DNA of 45,601 nucleotides from Chloroflexota bacterium (GCA_003158295.1 PMIP01000016.1:210-45810), one strand, 5' to 3'; counted from the first letter of the stretch, positions 24,006 through 33,796 are shown. Notes: generated by a model not told the origin, from the letters alone. Made by a program: numbers and translations.

Positions 24006-26098
24006 CCCACTCTCCTCCAGCCCTGGCCCGTCTTCCTGGCCGCCTGACGGGCACGCACGCGGCGGACCAGTTCAGCGGCCAGCTCATAGCGGCCGAAGCT
24101 CGGCATCACGTACGTTCCCTTGACCTGACCCTCGCACTGCTCCAGAAGGTTCATCGACATCTCGAGGCCGACTTCCGCGCCCCGCTCGCCGGCGGCGTGC
24201 ATTGCCGCCCGCTGCTCGTCGGGGATTGTGATGCCGGGCACTTCGTTGTGCAGGAACTCGGCGTGGCGAGCGCTATGGAGCGGCAGCACGCCCAGCAGCA
24301 CAGGGACGGGGAAACCATCATCCCCGAAGGTCCGGCGGGCCCGGGACAGCATTGCCTCCACCTGGGCCATCGAATAAAGCGGCTGGGTCATGATCAGGTC
24401 CGCACCGGCAGCAAGCTTACGTTCCAGCCTGGCCCATTCCTTGTCCTGGTCCCCGGCCGTCGGGTCCAGCGCGCAGGCGATCGTGAAGCCGGCCGGCTGC
24501 CCGATCGAGCCGCCCGCGGCGTCCTCGCCCCGGTTGAGCCGGTGAATGATCTCGATCAGCCCGATCGCGTCCACGTCCCAGACGGCCGTGGCGGCGGGCA
24601 GGTCCGCGACCCGCGGCGGATCGCCGGTCAAGGCGAGGATGTTCCGGAGCCCCAGGGCGTGAGCGCCGAGCAGCTCGGCCTCGAGGGCCATCAGGTTGCG
24701 GTCGCGGGTTGTCAGGTGGACGAGGCACTCCAGCTTCAGGGCTTGCTGGATGCCGAAAGCCACGGCCGTCGAACTCATCCGAACGCGGCCGGTCGCGGAG
24801 TCGCTCACGTTCACGAGATCCACCCCGGCCTCCTGGAGCAGGCGCGCTGCCTCGACCGTCCGGTCGATCCGGATGGATCGGGGCGGGTCGATCTCCACCG
24901 AGATCACGAAAGCGTCCTCCCGGAGCTTCCGCGCCAGGCCCGACGGCGGTGTGGCGTGGCCACTCCCCGTCGCCTCGGCGGTGGGCGTCCGCGGGGCTGC
25001 AGCGGCGGCGGGATCCGCGTCGGGGTCCGCGGCGGGGTCCGCGGCGGGGTCCCGCCGGCCGGGCGACGATTCGTCGCCGGGTTGCGTGGCCGCGATGACC
25101 GATGGTCCGGACTCTCCCGAGTTCAACGCGTCGATGGCTTCACGCATGGCCCTGGTGTGTTGTGGGGTCGTGCCGCAACAGCCTCCGACGATGCGCGCCC
25201 CGGCCGCGAGCATCTGCGGGACCGTCTCACCGAAGTACTCCGGTCCCGCCGAGTAGACGAACTGGCCTTCCACGCGTCGAGGCAGCCCTGCGTTCGGGAC
25301 GATCGAGCGAGCCACTGTAGGGGTCGGCGGCCCGGTCCGGGCGAGCGCTTCCAGACAGACGAGCGGGCCGGCTCCGCAGTTTACCCCGACCGCATCCACG
25401 CCCGCGTCGACCAGCGCCGCCGTGGCCACCTCCGGGGTCGTCCCGTCGCCGGTGACCAGGTCCTCGCCGAAGGTCATCTGGGCAACCACCGGCAGGTCGC
25501 AGGCGCGGCGCGCCTCCTCGATCGCCGCCAGCAGCATCTCGAGACGCTCGAATGTCTCGAAGACGAAGAGGTCGGCGCCGCCCTCCAACAGCCCCTCGAT
25601 CTGTTCCCGGAAGGCGGCCCTCGCAAGGCCCGGGTGCGGCCGCGCCGGCATTCGACCGGTCGGGCCGAGGGGCCCGATCGATCCGGCGATCATCGCCTCG
25701 CGGCCGGATCTTTCCCTGGCTTCTCGAGCCAGCTGGGCGGCACGACGGTTAAGGAGTCCGGCCTGCTTCTCCAGGCCGTAGTCGGCCAGCCGGAAGCGAT
25801 TCGCACCGAAGGTGTTCGTCTCGATCGCGTCCGCCCCCGCCTCGAGGTATTCGAGGTGGATGGTCGAAATGACGTCCGGCCTGGTCAAGACCAGCTCGTC
25901 GAGGCACGCTCTCTGGGGAACGCCGCGGCTGTACAGGAGCGTTCCCATCGCTCCGTCGAGCAGGAGCGGTCGGCGTCGCAACCGGATCCTGAACCGCTCG
26001 CGCTCCGTCAGTGTCCCCGGGACGCCGGTAGCCGCGGCTCCCACGGCCTCGGATGCGGCGAACAGGCTGGCGAGCGTCTGGCTCTGAAGAACCGGCAT
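24002..26098 (-). CDS. Bifunctional homocysteine S-methyltransferase / methylenetetrahydrofolate reductase
   Basis: 698 residues. Residues about 35-325 are a homocysteine S-methyltransferase (MetH N-terminal/BHMT type): LLLDGAMGTLL, and Zn ligands Cys241 (GVNCGAGP) and Cys307/Cys308 (GGCCGTTPQH). A low-complexity linker of Asp/Pro/Ala repeats from a 12-bp DNA repeat (345-370) joins a MetF domain (about 395-685): VSVEIDPPRS, DLVNVSDSA, NILALTGDPPR, DLIMTQPLY and LLGVLPLHSARHAEFLHNEVPGI. The fusion resembles Bacillus YitJ. It makes methyl-THF and may use it or another donor to form methionine. It starts the operon with two TPM genes (ATGA overlap). Confidence 0.92.
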   Translation of the reverse strand: MPVLQSQTLASLFAASEAVGAAATGVPGTLTERERFRIRLRRRPLLLDGAMGTLLYSRGVPQRACLDELVLTRPDVISTIHLEYLEAGADAIETNTFGANRFRLADYGLEKQAGLLNRRAAQLAREARERSGREAMIAGSIGPLGPTGRMPARPHPGLARAAFREQIEGLLEGGADLFVFETFERLEMLLAAIEEARRACDLPVVAQMTFGEDLVTGDGTTPEVATAALVDAGVDAVGVNCGAGPLVCLEALARTGPPTPTVARSIVPNAGLPRRVEGQFVYSAGPEYFGETVPQMLAAGARIVGGCCGTTPQHTRAMREAIDALNSGESGPSVIAATQPGDESSPGRRDPAADPAADPDADPAAAAAPRTPTAEATGSGHATPPSGLARKLREDAFVISVEIDPPRSIRIDRTVEAARLLQEAGVDLVNVSDSATGRVRMSSTAVAFGIQQALKLECLVHLTTRDRNLMALEAELLGAHALGLRNILALTGDPPRVADLPAATAVWDVDAIGLIEIIHRLNRGEDAAGGSIGQPAGFTIACALDPTAGDQDKEWARLERKLAAGADLIMTQPLYSMAQVEAMLSRARRTFGDDGFPVPVLLGVLPLHSARHAEFLHNEVPGITIPDEQRAAMHAAGERGAEVGLEMSMNLLEQCEGQVKGTYVMPSFGRYELAAELVRRVRARQAARKTGQGWRRVG
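25010..25064. repeat. 12-bp tandem repeat inside the fusion linker
   Basis: About four copies of a ggcggggtccgc-like unit encode the DPAA repeats of the linker between the methyltransferase and MetF domains. In-frame unit size (12 bp) means copy changes would not break the gene. Confidence 0.6.
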
Positions 26099-26105
26099 AC
26101 GAGAA

Positions 26106-26111
26106 AGCCTA
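26106..26111 (-). promoter_or_regulatory. -10 element TAGGCT, leaderless start
   Basis: TAGGCT (minus strand) is seven bases before ATG 26098 of the metF fusion and would drive the metF-TPM-TPM operon with no leader. Confidence 0.5.
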
Positions 26112-26230
26112 GCCGGTCCGCGGATCAGTTGAGAGACGTGGAGGCCTGCAGCGACGAGCGCCGCAGGGACGAGCGCCGCGGAGACGGTGTGCGGTTGTCC
26201 CGCGTCCGCCCGGCTAGGCCGTGGCCCGAG

Positions 26231-26671
26231 CTACAGCCCGACGACCCTGCGCGGCACCAGTACCAGATCCAGGACGGTGGCCACGATGCTGATCACGATC
26301 GAGGCGACCACTGCCGCACCGATGGCCTCGTAGCCCCAAGTGGGCGGATAGCCGCCGACCTGAAACTTGAACCCGGTGTTCACCAGGTCCTTGACCTGGC
26401 TCAGGTTGACCAGCCAGGCCGTGCCAAGAAGCATCACGGCATTGATGACGAAGGCGATCATGCCCATCGTCAGCAGACCGACCGGCATGGCCAGGGCCTT
26501 GAGGATCGGCTTGAGATACGTGTTGACCAGGGCGAAGACCAGGGCAATCAGGAGGATCATCGCCCAGTCTTCGAGCTTGTCGCGAGGATCCAGGCGAACT
26601 CCGGGAACGAACGTCGCCGCAGCCACGAGCGCAACGGCGTTCACGGCGACCTTGATCAGCAGGTCGAGCAT
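26231..26671 (-). CDS. Small four-helix membrane protein, phage-holin-4_2/YvlD-like
   Basis: 146 residues from ATG 26671, with GGAGG eight to nine bases upstream. Four hydrophobic helices are visible: about 5-22, 34-52, 63-84 and 117-140. FALVNTYLKPILKALAMPV with the Asn-Lys-Pro turn is typical of the widespread YvlD/phage_holin_4_2 family, which despite its name is mostly chromosomal. The loop before helix 4 is longer than usual (KDLVNTGFKFQVGGYPPTWGYE). No phage genes are nearby, so a lysis role is unlikely; function is unknown. Confidence 0.85.
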   Translation of the reverse strand: MLDLLIKVAVNAVALVAAATFVPGVRLDPRDKLEDWAMILLIALVFALVNTYLKPILKALAMPVGLLTMGMIAFVINAVMLLGTAWLVNLSQVKDLVNTGFKFQVGGYPPTWGYEAIGAAVVASIVISIVATVLDLVLVPRRVVGL

Positions 26672-26800
26672 GAGCTGTTCCTCCGAGGACCGAGCGCCGC
26701 CTGCGGCGACGGCTCCGCATGGGGGGATGCTAGCGCGCCCGATGGCGACGTGCGTGGATTCTTCGACTCCTTGGGCCGAGGTCCGCATGCCGAAGCGCGC

Positions 26801-26806
26801 TAGACT
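26801..26806 (+). promoter_or_regulatory. -10 element TAGACT
   Basis: GCTAGACTCGG in front of the DUF885 gene; the same eleven bases, apart from the flanks, recur before the GH13-like gene at 32299-32304 on the minus strand. The leader here would be about 35 bases. Confidence 0.4.
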
Positions 26807-26846
26807 CGGCCCAAATACAAGACGGGCAATGCCGAATGGGAGACCA

Positions 26847-28631
26847 ATGTCGCAGTTCGCCGGGCGCGTCGACGCATTTCTGGACGAATTCTTCCGCATG
26901 TACCCCGTTTCGGCCACAGCCACGGGGATGCACGAGGTAGATGGCGAGTGGCCCGATCTGAGCGAGGCCGGCCGCGCGGCCCGACTCGCCTTCGCCGGCC
27001 GCTGGGAGGCCGAACTGCGGGCGATGCCGGACGGCGCCCTGTCGGCGGACGAGCGGATCGACCGAGACCTGCTGCTCTCCGAGCTGGCCGAGCTGCTGTT
27101 CGACGAGACGGACCTGCGCGAGGGGGCATGGGATGCGCTGGGCTACGTGTATCTGCTGGGAAGCGGCATCTTCCCGCTGCTGGCCCGCGACTTCGCTCCG
27201 CTCGAGACGAGGCTGGCGTCCGTCGCCGCGCGCCTGGAGGGCGTACCGGCCGTTCTCGCGGCGGCACGAGCGGAGCTGGGCAGCCTGCCGGGGCGGCCGG
27301 CGTCGAGGCTGCATACCGAGATCGCCATCAAGCAGCTCTCGGGGATCGCGGCCCTTGCCGGCGACGCGGTTGCTCAGGCGGAGGCTGCGGCGGATCGGCC
27401 AGGCGTAGCCTCGGTCACGCCACGTCTTGGCGCGGCCGCGGGGGTCGCTCGCGGCGCGATTGGGGAGTTCGAGGCATTCCTGCGCGACGACCTGCTGCCG
27501 CGTTCCTCGGGCGACGGGCGACTCGGGGCTGACCTGTTCGCGCGCAAGCTGCGCCACACCTTCCGGTCCGGTCTGACCGCCGACGAGATCCTCGCCCAGG
27601 CCCGAGTGGAGTACGAGGCGGTCCGCGGAGAGATGGTCAGGATCGCCCGGGGGATCTGGAGCGAGTGGGTCCCCGGGGAACCACTCCCCACGGCCGCCGG
27701 CGACGGCAGCCAGGAGGCGGCGGACCAGCGCACCGTCTCCGCCGTCACCGCGGCGATCGGCCGGGCCCACCATGCTGCCGACGATCTCGTCGAGTACTGC
27801 CGCGAGAGCTACCGGGGCATCGTCGACTTCTGCCGGGCGAATGACCTGATCACCGTCCCCGACGAGCCCCTCGAGGTCGACTGGACGCCGCCGTTCCTGC
27901 GCGAGTTCGCCGGCGCGATGCTCGACGCTCCGGGCCCGCTGGACAGGGGACAGAAGACGTTCTACTTCGTGACCCCACCGCCGGATGATTGGACGGCGGC
28001 CCAGGTGGAGTCGTACCTGGCTGAGGAGAACGACCGCCAGATCGATCTGACGACCATCCACGAGGGAACGCCCGGCCACTACCTGCAGCTGGTCTACTCC
28101 AACCGTTGCCCGTCGATCGTGCGGGCGGTCTTCTCCAGCGGGGTCTTCGTAGAGGGATGGGCCGTCTACGTCACCCAGGTCATGATGGACGTGGGCTTCC
28201 ACGCCGGCGACGCGGCCTTGCGACTGATCCACTGGAAGTTCTACCTGCGCGCCATCACCAACGCCATGATCGACGTCGGGATCCATGCCGGGTCGATGAC
28301 CGAGGCCGAGGCGATGGACCTGATGGTCCGAGGCGGATTCCAGGAGGAATCGGAAGCCAGCAAGAAATGGGACCGTGCCCGACTCACCTCGACACAGCTG
28401 TCCACGTACTTCGTGGGTTCGATGGAGATGTGGAGCCTGGAGCGTGAGCAACGCCGGCGAGCGGCCGTGGCGAGCGGCGATCCGCGGGCGGCGGCTGCCG
28501 TTCCGGAGCCGCGCGTCGTTGGCGGCTTTGGCGAGACGCCGGGGTTCGTCTACCAGGAGCACCTGGAATCGGTCATCGCACACGGGTCGCCCCCGATCCC
28601 GCTGCTGAGGCGAATCCTCCTGGGGGAGTAG
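26847..28631 (+). CDS. DUF885-family peptidase-like protein
   Basis: 594 residues from ATG 26847, with GGGAG just upstream; another in-frame ATG lies at 26829. It is a mostly helical protein without a signal peptide. The family begins AFLDEFFRMYPVSATATGMHE and holds the zinc-peptidase-like motif HEGTPGHYLQL (about 409-419) followed by EGWAVYVTQVMMD. DUF885 enzymes are distant M3/M32-like metallopeptidases with HExGH-like His ligands; here the sequence is HEGTPGH, the family-normal form. The downstream Glu in VEGWAVY is the likely third ligand. The substrate is probably short peptides. It is divergent from the holin-like gene and convergent with the GH13 gene. Confidence 0.9.
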   Translation: MSQFAGRVDAFLDEFFRMYPVSATATGMHEVDGEWPDLSEAGRAARLAFAGRWEAELRAMPDGALSADERIDRDLLLSELAELLFDETDLREGAWDALGYVYLLGSGIFPLLARDFAPLETRLASVAARLEGVPAVLAAARAELGSLPGRPASRLHTEIAIKQLSGIAALAGDAVAQAEAAADRPGVASVTPRLGAAAGVARGAIGEFEAFLRDDLLPRSSGDGRLGADLFARKLRHTFRSGLTADEILAQARVEYEAVRGEMVRIARGIWSEWVPGEPLPTAAGDGSQEAADQRTVSAVTAAIGRAHHAADDLVEYCRESYRGIVDFCRANDLITVPDEPLEVDWTPPFLREFAGAMLDAPGPLDRGQKTFYFVTPPPDDWTAAQVESYLAEENDRQIDLTTIHEGTPGHYLQLVYSNRCPSIVRAVFSSGVFVEGWAVYVTQVMMDVGFHAGDAALRLIHWKFYLRAITNAMIDVGIHAGSMTEAEAMDLMVRGGFQEESEASKKWDRARLTSTQLSTYFVGSMEMWSLEREQRRRAAVASGDPRAAAAVPEPRVVGGFGETPGFVYQEHLESVIAHGSPPIPLLRRILLGE

Positions 28632-28673
28632 CGGCGGCCGCGAACCGGTCCGGGTTCAGGCAGGCTTCGGGCG

Positions 28674-31600
28674 TTATCGGCCGGGGCTCTTGCCCCTCGC
28701 CGCGTCCTCGAGCTTGTCGAGCTGGTATCCGGCGACTTCACCGGCGCGGGCCACCACGGCGGTGACGCGTTTCGCCTGGGCGAGTCGCGACGCCAGGCGC
28801 GTCTTGGAGAGCCCGGGCGTGGCGGTGGCCTGCAGCGCGTCGAGCGCGAACATCCACCACAACGCCTGCCCGAAAGACTCGCGGTTGAACCAGCTGACGC
28901 CTTCCCAGATGTTTACGCGGAGATAGGCCCGAACGGCCTCATCCGTCAGGAGGGTTCGAATCAGCGTCGGGGCTCGGTCGGCAGCCGGCAGCTCCGAGAC
29001 GGAGCTCGGGAGCGGCAGGCGCCCGAAGACTCGCATGAGCGCCACCAGGCCCCAGGCGGCGCCCTCATCCAGCCCAAGGTCGGAGAAGACGCCGGCGATC
29101 GCCGGCCCCAGCTTCAGCTCGTCGAGCGAGCTGCCCCGCGCCGATTCCGTCCCGGCAGCGGAGGCGATCGCCTGGCTGATGAGCCAGCCGATGATCGCAA
29201 CCCATGCCCACTCGTCCATCAAGCCGGCGCACAGGCGCTCCTGGCCGAGCTCCGGCAGACGCAGAGCGGCTTCGGCGCCGGCGCGGAAGTCGGCCAGTGC
29301 GCGGTCCACGTCGCCACCTGGTCCGGTCGTCTCCACGAGGACGTTGAGGGACTTCGCCAGGATGGCCTGGGCATCGTCGAGCACGGCATGAAGTTCGCGA
29401 GGCGCGGGCTGCGCGTGGGCCGGCTGCGAGACGCGAGCTGCCTCCTGGCCCTGGGAATTCGGGCCGCGGAGTCCCAGGTCCAACCCGACCGTGCCGATCG
29501 GACAGGCGGCGGCCGCTCGCATCGCCCCTATCTCGGTGAGCCGCCGCAGCGATCCATCCGCTGCCAGGCCGCGAACGGCCTCTTGCAGTGGGGCCAGCTG
29601 CGTCTCCCGCAGAGCCACGCTGATGCTCGGGACACCCGCGCCGCCGAGGCGGTCGGCCAGTCGGCGCAACTGCCCGGATGGCTCGTCCTGCACTTCGCGG
29701 ATGTCGAGGAAGACGTGGCAGCCGTAGGCGTTCAGCTCCACGAAGAGCCCGTCGCGGCACAGGTCGGCGCTGCGCCGGACGAACTCCAACCCGGAGCGCT
29801 GCTCACGCATCAGCGTGAACCACTCACCCTCGGGATGCAGTCCCAACCCTTCGCCCAGGGATCGCCTGATGAGCTGCCGGCCGCCCGATCCGTCGGGCAC
29901 GGAGGAGGCCGCCGACATCCTGATCCAGCCCTTCGCCTCGGCGGAGCGGTTGTTGTAGACGACCATGGCGCGCTCGTCGCCGTGGCGGTTGGAGTAGGCA
30001 AAGATGTCCTCGTTGACCCAGCCGCCCGAATCGAAGACATCGAAGAAGAGGAAGTCGGTCACTTCGGCGAATAGGTAGCGACGGTGCAGGAGCGGGAATA
30101 TCTCACGCTCGTGCCGCTCCACCAGCCAGCCGTCCGGTTGCTCGCGGCGGTGAGCCCGGCGGTACTCCATGCCGTACTTCTCCGCGAAGCCCTCTACCTG
30201 GCCGTGGCCCATCATCGGGAGTCCCGGCATCGTGGCCAGGAGGGTGCAGACGCCGAAGTACTTGTCGCCCTTGCCGAACTGGTCGACGGCGGTCTGCTCG
30301 TCCGGGTTGGTCATGAAGTTGACGAATCGCTTCAGGACCTCCGGGTCGAGCTCGATCGTGTCCTTGATGACCTGCCGGTAGCTGGCATTCTCCTCGTCGC
30401 TGAGCATGTGCATGAAGGCGCTGTTGTAGACGCGGTGCATGCCGAGGGTTCGGACGAAATAGCTCTCCATGAGCCAGAAGGCTTCGGCCAGGAGCAGTGT
30501 GTCCGGAGCTTCGGCTGCCACCCGATCGACGACTTCCCGCCAGAACTCGTTGGGCATGTGCTCGTCGAAATACTCCCGGGGCGTTGGGTAGTCCTCGCGC
30601 GAAGGGATGGCGCCGGTCTGCCCGGCCTCCGGGAACCACAGGCGCTGGATGTGGCGGCGGGCGAGAGTCATCGCCGCGTCGCAGCGGATGATCGGGAACT
30701 CACGCGCAACCCGGAGGATCGTCTGTATGACGGCTTCACGGAGGTCCGCGTTGAGGTAGTCCAGCTGCGCGGTGTCGTTCCAGGGCATGCTGGTCCCGTC
30801 GTTGCCGTGGTAGATGTAGCGAACCTCGCCGGTCTTGTTGTCGGTCCATTTGAAGACCACGGCGGCCCCGGTCGAGTCCCAGTAGCCGTCCTCGATCTGG
30901 ATGGTGACCCGGTCGTCTTCGCTCAGGTTGGGACCCATGAACGTGTAGTGCGAGTAGGGGGGTTGGGGCAGCTGCACGAACCAGTCCGGATGCTCGATGA
31001 CCCAGCGTGCGTCGATGCCCATGTGGTTGGGCACCATGTCCGCGCTGAGGCGGATGCCGCGGCCGGCACAACGGTCGCGGAGTCGGTCCAGTGCCGCCTC
31101 GCCGCCCAGCTCGTCGGCGATCCGGTACTCCATCAGCGAATAGGCCGATGCCGCCGCGTCCGGGTTGCCGCGCAGCTCCTTGATCCGCCGGCTGGCCCGG
31201 CTCCGTTCCCACAGGCCGATCAGCCACAAGGCGGTGAACCCGCGCCGGGCCAACGCCTCGATCTCCTCGTCGGGGATGTCGTCAAGCCGGCGGATCTCAC
31301 GGCCGTAGCGCTGGGAGAGCTGATCGAGCCAGACGAACGTGGTGCGGGCGATGATCACGACCCGAGGCATCCACTCGCGATCCTGGCTGAAGCGCTCGTA
31401 CTCGTTCTCGAGGCCTCGGCGGCCGCGAGTGTGGATCGCCGACTCGAGCCCCGGCCCGGACTGGCCCGTCATCCAGGGGGCGACCTCTTCTTCGTGTAGC
31501 ACGTCCAGGGTGATGCCCAGGCGGTCCAGGAACGGTGTCAGGACGAGCCCCCAGCGAGATCGGATGTAGCGGAGCTGCCCGGCCAGGGAGTTCGGCTCGG

Positions 31601-32234
31601 CGAGCGCGGGGGTCCGCAGGAAGGCGATCAGTGGCAGGCTCATCGGCCCGTAGCCGGGCTGGGCCTCGAAGTACTTGCTCAAGCCGGCGATGACTTCATC
31701 GTAGGGCGTTCGCTCGCTCAGTTCGGAGTCGTCGAAGAGCTCCTCAAAGGGGGCGAAGGCCGGGTTGACGTTGGCCAGCCACAGCATCAGCAGTTCCTCG
31801 AGGGCCACCTCGCGGTTCGGGATGCCCCCGGTGGAGCCGGACAGGTAGGCGATGGGATCGACTCGGCCGCGGTGAACCGCCAGCGGCGGGTACTGCTCGA
31901 CGAATTGGGCAAGAACCTGGTCGAACCGATCGGGGTGGAGCTGGGCCACGACCGCGGCCAGTGCGCCGGCCATGGCGCTCGGGTTGACGGTCCGGCGGTA
32001 GATCTCGACGGCGTGGTGGAGGATCTCGTCGATCAGCCCCATGGCGTTGAGCTCGGCGGGGCGCACGACGCGATCGGGCTCGCGCTCCGGGTCCCCTCGC
32101 TCGTTCATCAAGCTGGCGAAGCGGCGCGCCGCGGGGAAGTTGGGGATGATGACGTTGCCGCTCGATTCGAAGAGCGCCTCGTCGAACTCGTAGCGTTCGC
32201 GGGCCGCCCTCGAGACGTGGAACTCGAATGCCAC
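28674..32234 (-). CDS. Very large GH13-like alpha-glucan enzyme
   Basis: 1186 residues from GTG 32234 with GGGAG upstream; a longer start is possible but reads low-complexity sequence. A GH13 barrel occupies roughly 300-740: EIEALARRGFTALWLIGLWERS, SADMVPNHMG (region I), PIIRCDAAMT (region II, nucleophile Asp519), LLLAEAFW (region III, acid Glu584), and FMTNPDEQT in place of the region IV NHD, so the transition-state His is absent, as in the GlgE maltosyltransferase group (NTPD). The first ~300 residues and the last ~250 have no recognised domain; the end is helical and Ala/Leu-rich. Last gene of the glucan operon. It may be an amylase, a glucanotransferase or a maltosyltransferase relative. 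Confidence 0.85.
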   Translation of the reverse strand: MAFEFHVSRAARERYEFDEALFESSGNVIIPNFPAARRFASLMNERGDPEREPDRVVRPAELNAMGLIDEILHHAVEIYRRTVNPSAMAGALAAVVAQLHPDRFDQVLAQFVEQYPPLAVHRGRVDPIAYLSGSTGGIPNREVALEELLMLWLANVNPAFAPFEELFDDSELSERTPYDEVIAGLSKYFEAQPGYGPMSLPLIAFLRTPALAEPNSLAGQLRYIRSRWGLVLTPFLDRLGITLDVLHEEEVAPWMTGQSGPGLESAIHTRGRRGLENEYERFSQDREWMPRVVIIARTTFVWLDQLSQRYGREIRRLDDIPDEEIEALARRGFTALWLIGLWERSRASRRIKELRGNPDAAASAYSLMEYRIADELGGEAALDRLRDRCAGRGIRLSADMVPNHMGIDARWVIEHPDWFVQLPQPPYSHYTFMGPNLSEDDRVTIQIEDGYWDSTGAAVVFKWTDNKTGEVRYIYHGNDGTSMPWNDTAQLDYLNADLREAVIQTILRVAREFPIIRCDAAMTLARRHIQRLWFPEAGQTGAIPSREDYPTPREYFDEHMPNEFWREVVDRVAAEAPDTLLLAEAFWLMESYFVRTLGMHRVYNSAFMHMLSDEENASYRQVIKDTIELDPEVLKRFVNFMTNPDEQTAVDQFGKGDKYFGVCTLLATMPGLPMMGHGQVEGFAEKYGMEYRRAHRREQPDGWLVERHEREIFPLLHRRYLFAEVTDFLFFDVFDSGGWVNEDIFAYSNRHGDERAMVVYNNRSAEAKGWIRMSAASSVPDGSGGRQLIRRSLGEGLGLHPEGEWFTLMREQRSGLEFVRRSADLCRDGLFVELNAYGCHVFLDIREVQDEPSGQLRRLADRLGGAGVPSISVALRETQLAPLQEAVRGLAADGSLRRLTEIGAMRAAAACPIGTVGLDLGLRGPNSQGQEAARVSQPAHAQPAPRELHAVLDDAQAILAKSLNVLVETTGPGGDVDRALADFRAGAEAALRLPELGQERLCAGLMDEWAWVAIIGWLISQAIASAAGTESARGSSLDELKLGPAIAGVFSDLGLDEGAAWGLVALMRVFGRLPLPSSVSELPAADRAPTLIRTLLTDEAVRAYLRVNIWEGVSWFNRESFGQALWWMFALDALQATATPGLSKTRLASRLAQAKRVTAVVARAGEVAGYQLDKLEDAARGKSPGR

Positions 32235-32298
32235 GGATGCGCTCCCAGGATGCGGGTCGCCTGGACAGGAGAAGCCGGCGTGCGGATCTGCGAATCCG

Positions 32299-32304
32299 AG
32301 TCTA
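32299..32304 (-). promoter_or_regulatory. -10 element TAGACT
   Basis: TAGACT within GCTAGACTCGG on the minus strand, 65 bases before GTG 32234. It offers an internal promoter for the last gene of the glucan cluster. Confidence 0.35.
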
Positions 32305-32359
32305 GCAGGAGGCGTGCGCACGGCCGGGGCGGGAGGCCGAGGTCAGCCCGGCGGCAGGT

Positions 32360-33796
32360 TCAGCGGCTGGCCGGCGGCTGGCCGGCCTCGGAGAGGGCTC
32401 GCGAGTAGATCGCCGCGCCGTCGATGCGCTCGGAGGGCGACGTGAAGAGCGAGAGGTCGTCCATGAGCCGGCCCTCGAGGTTCGTGCCTGCCGCGCCGTC
32501 GACCATCCGCGCCGCCTTCGCGGCGCACAGCAGAACCTGCTTGGTCTCGAGGCCGACCGGATCGTCCCAGTACCAACCGTCGCTGGCGAACATCGCCAGG
32601 CGCCATCGCTCGGCCTCGAGCAGATCCAGGAAGCGCGCCTTCTGTTCGCGTGTGGCGAGGGGCAGGTGGCGTTTGGCGAAGTCCTCGGCCGGTTCGGCCC
32701 CGAACATCACGTCGACGTACTGATCTCGCGCCCCCCACAGCGCCGCCGGCTCAATGAAGTCCGCGGCAAGCCTCTCCGCCATGGTGTCTATCGCCGACGC
32801 GAGCCGCTCCAGGGCGGCGCGGAGCGGTCCCTTCCACCGGCCGTCGGGGGTGTCCGGGCATTCGCCGGTCCAGCGCAGGACTCCGTGATGGCAGCTCCAC
32901 GACGTCCGGTCCGCGACCTGGGTCGGGAGGAACTCGCTCGCGGGCGTGCCGTCGACGATCTGCCCCACGGTTGTCGTCTCGAAGCCCCACTCCGGTGCGT
33001 CCGGCCCGGGGTGTACCAGCCTCGCCAGGAAGAGGTCGCGGGATTGCTGATGGTGCCCGTACATCTCCCCGTCCGTGGCGATGACCGCCATGAGGGGCGC
33101 GCCGCCGTCGAAGCCCGGGCCGTTCAGGCGCGGCGAGACTCGTTCACGGGCGAACGAGTCTGCATCGACCGTCGCGCCCGGCTCGAACGAAGCGGCCGCG
33201 GAGAGCGCGGCATCGAGGAAGACGACGATCATGGCCCTTTCGCCCCCCAGGTCCACCCGGTAGGGGCGCCGCGTGTCAAGTCGCGAATCCTCCGCCTGCC
33301 ACGGCGCCAGGATCGTGTAGCGGACACCCTCGTCGGCCATGATGCGGAGGGAGAGTAGGTCCACGGCTGTCTCGGGCAGCCACATGCCGGTGGCGCGTCG
33401 ATTGAACCGGAGCTCGAAGTCGCGCAGGCCCCACCGGATCTCGGTCCGGCGGTCCGCCAGCGAAGCGAGCGGCAGGATGGTGTGGTGGTAGGCCTGGGCC
33501 ATGGCGTTGCCGCGTCCGGGCACGTCGATGTGGGGCGGCAGATCCGAGGCCACGAAGCCCGCATGTGTGGCCGCGTCGTTGTCCTTTAGCCACGTCGCAA
33601 GCGTGGGGCCGAGGTCGTACGAGATGTGGCGCAGGTTGCCTCGCTCCACGTTCGGCCGATAGCACTCGGCGTCGATGCGGGTATTCCAGTCGCGGTACGG
33701 GGCCGCGCCGGGTTGCGGCGGAACCTCTCCACTGAAGGGGTCGCGGCGCTCGGGCTGGTAGAAGTGGCCGTGGACGGCGAGCTTGGGCTGACTCAC
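32360..33796 (-). CDS. GH57 family protein with DUF3536
   Basis: 478 residues from GTG 33796. It begins KLAVHGHFYQPERRDPF, the GH57 first motif with the catalytic-face His. ATGMWLPETAVD carries the nucleophile-type Glu and VIATDGEMYGHH the Asp acid. Most of the C-terminal half matches DUF3536: DGRWKGPLRAALERLASAIDTMAERLA, LWGARDQYVDVMFG, LDLLEAERWRLAMFASDGWYWDDP. Family members act on alpha-glucans, but the specificity of the DUF3536 type is not established. In the operon after glgP and the GH57 glucanotransferase-like gene. Confidence 0.88.
   Translation of the reverse strand: MSQPKLAVHGHFYQPERRDPFSGEVPPQPGAAPYRDWNTRIDAECYRPNVERGNLRHISYDLGPTLATWLKDNDAATHAGFVASDLPPHIDVPGRGNAMAQAYHHTILPLASLADRRTEIRWGLRDFELRFNRRATGMWLPETAVDLLSLRIMADEGVRYTILAPWQAEDSRLDTRRPYRVDLGGERAMIVVFLDAALSAAASFEPGATVDADSFARERVSPRLNGPGFDGGAPLMAVIATDGEMYGHHQQSRDLFLARLVHPGPDAPEWGFETTTVGQIVDGTPASEFLPTQVADRTSWSCHHGVLRWTGECPDTPDGRWKGPLRAALERLASAIDTMAERLAADFIEPAALWGARDQYVDVMFGAEPAEDFAKRHLPLATREQKARFLDLLEAERWRLAMFASDGWYWDDPVGLETKQVLLCAAKAARMVDGAAGTNLEGRLMDDLSLFTSPSERIDGAAIYSRALSEAGQPPASR

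Noticed and set aside
26231-26671. Prophage remnant because of the holin-like gene
   Set aside because: The YvlD/holin_4_2 family is widespread in chromosomes and no integrase, capsid or att repeat was seen.
23996-26803. 935-codon open frame on the plus strand opposite the metF fusion
   Set aside because: It is the antisense of a clear metF/homocysteine methyltransferase gene, has Arg/Gly/Pro/His-rich composition and no recognisable domain. Long antisense frames are expected at this GC content.
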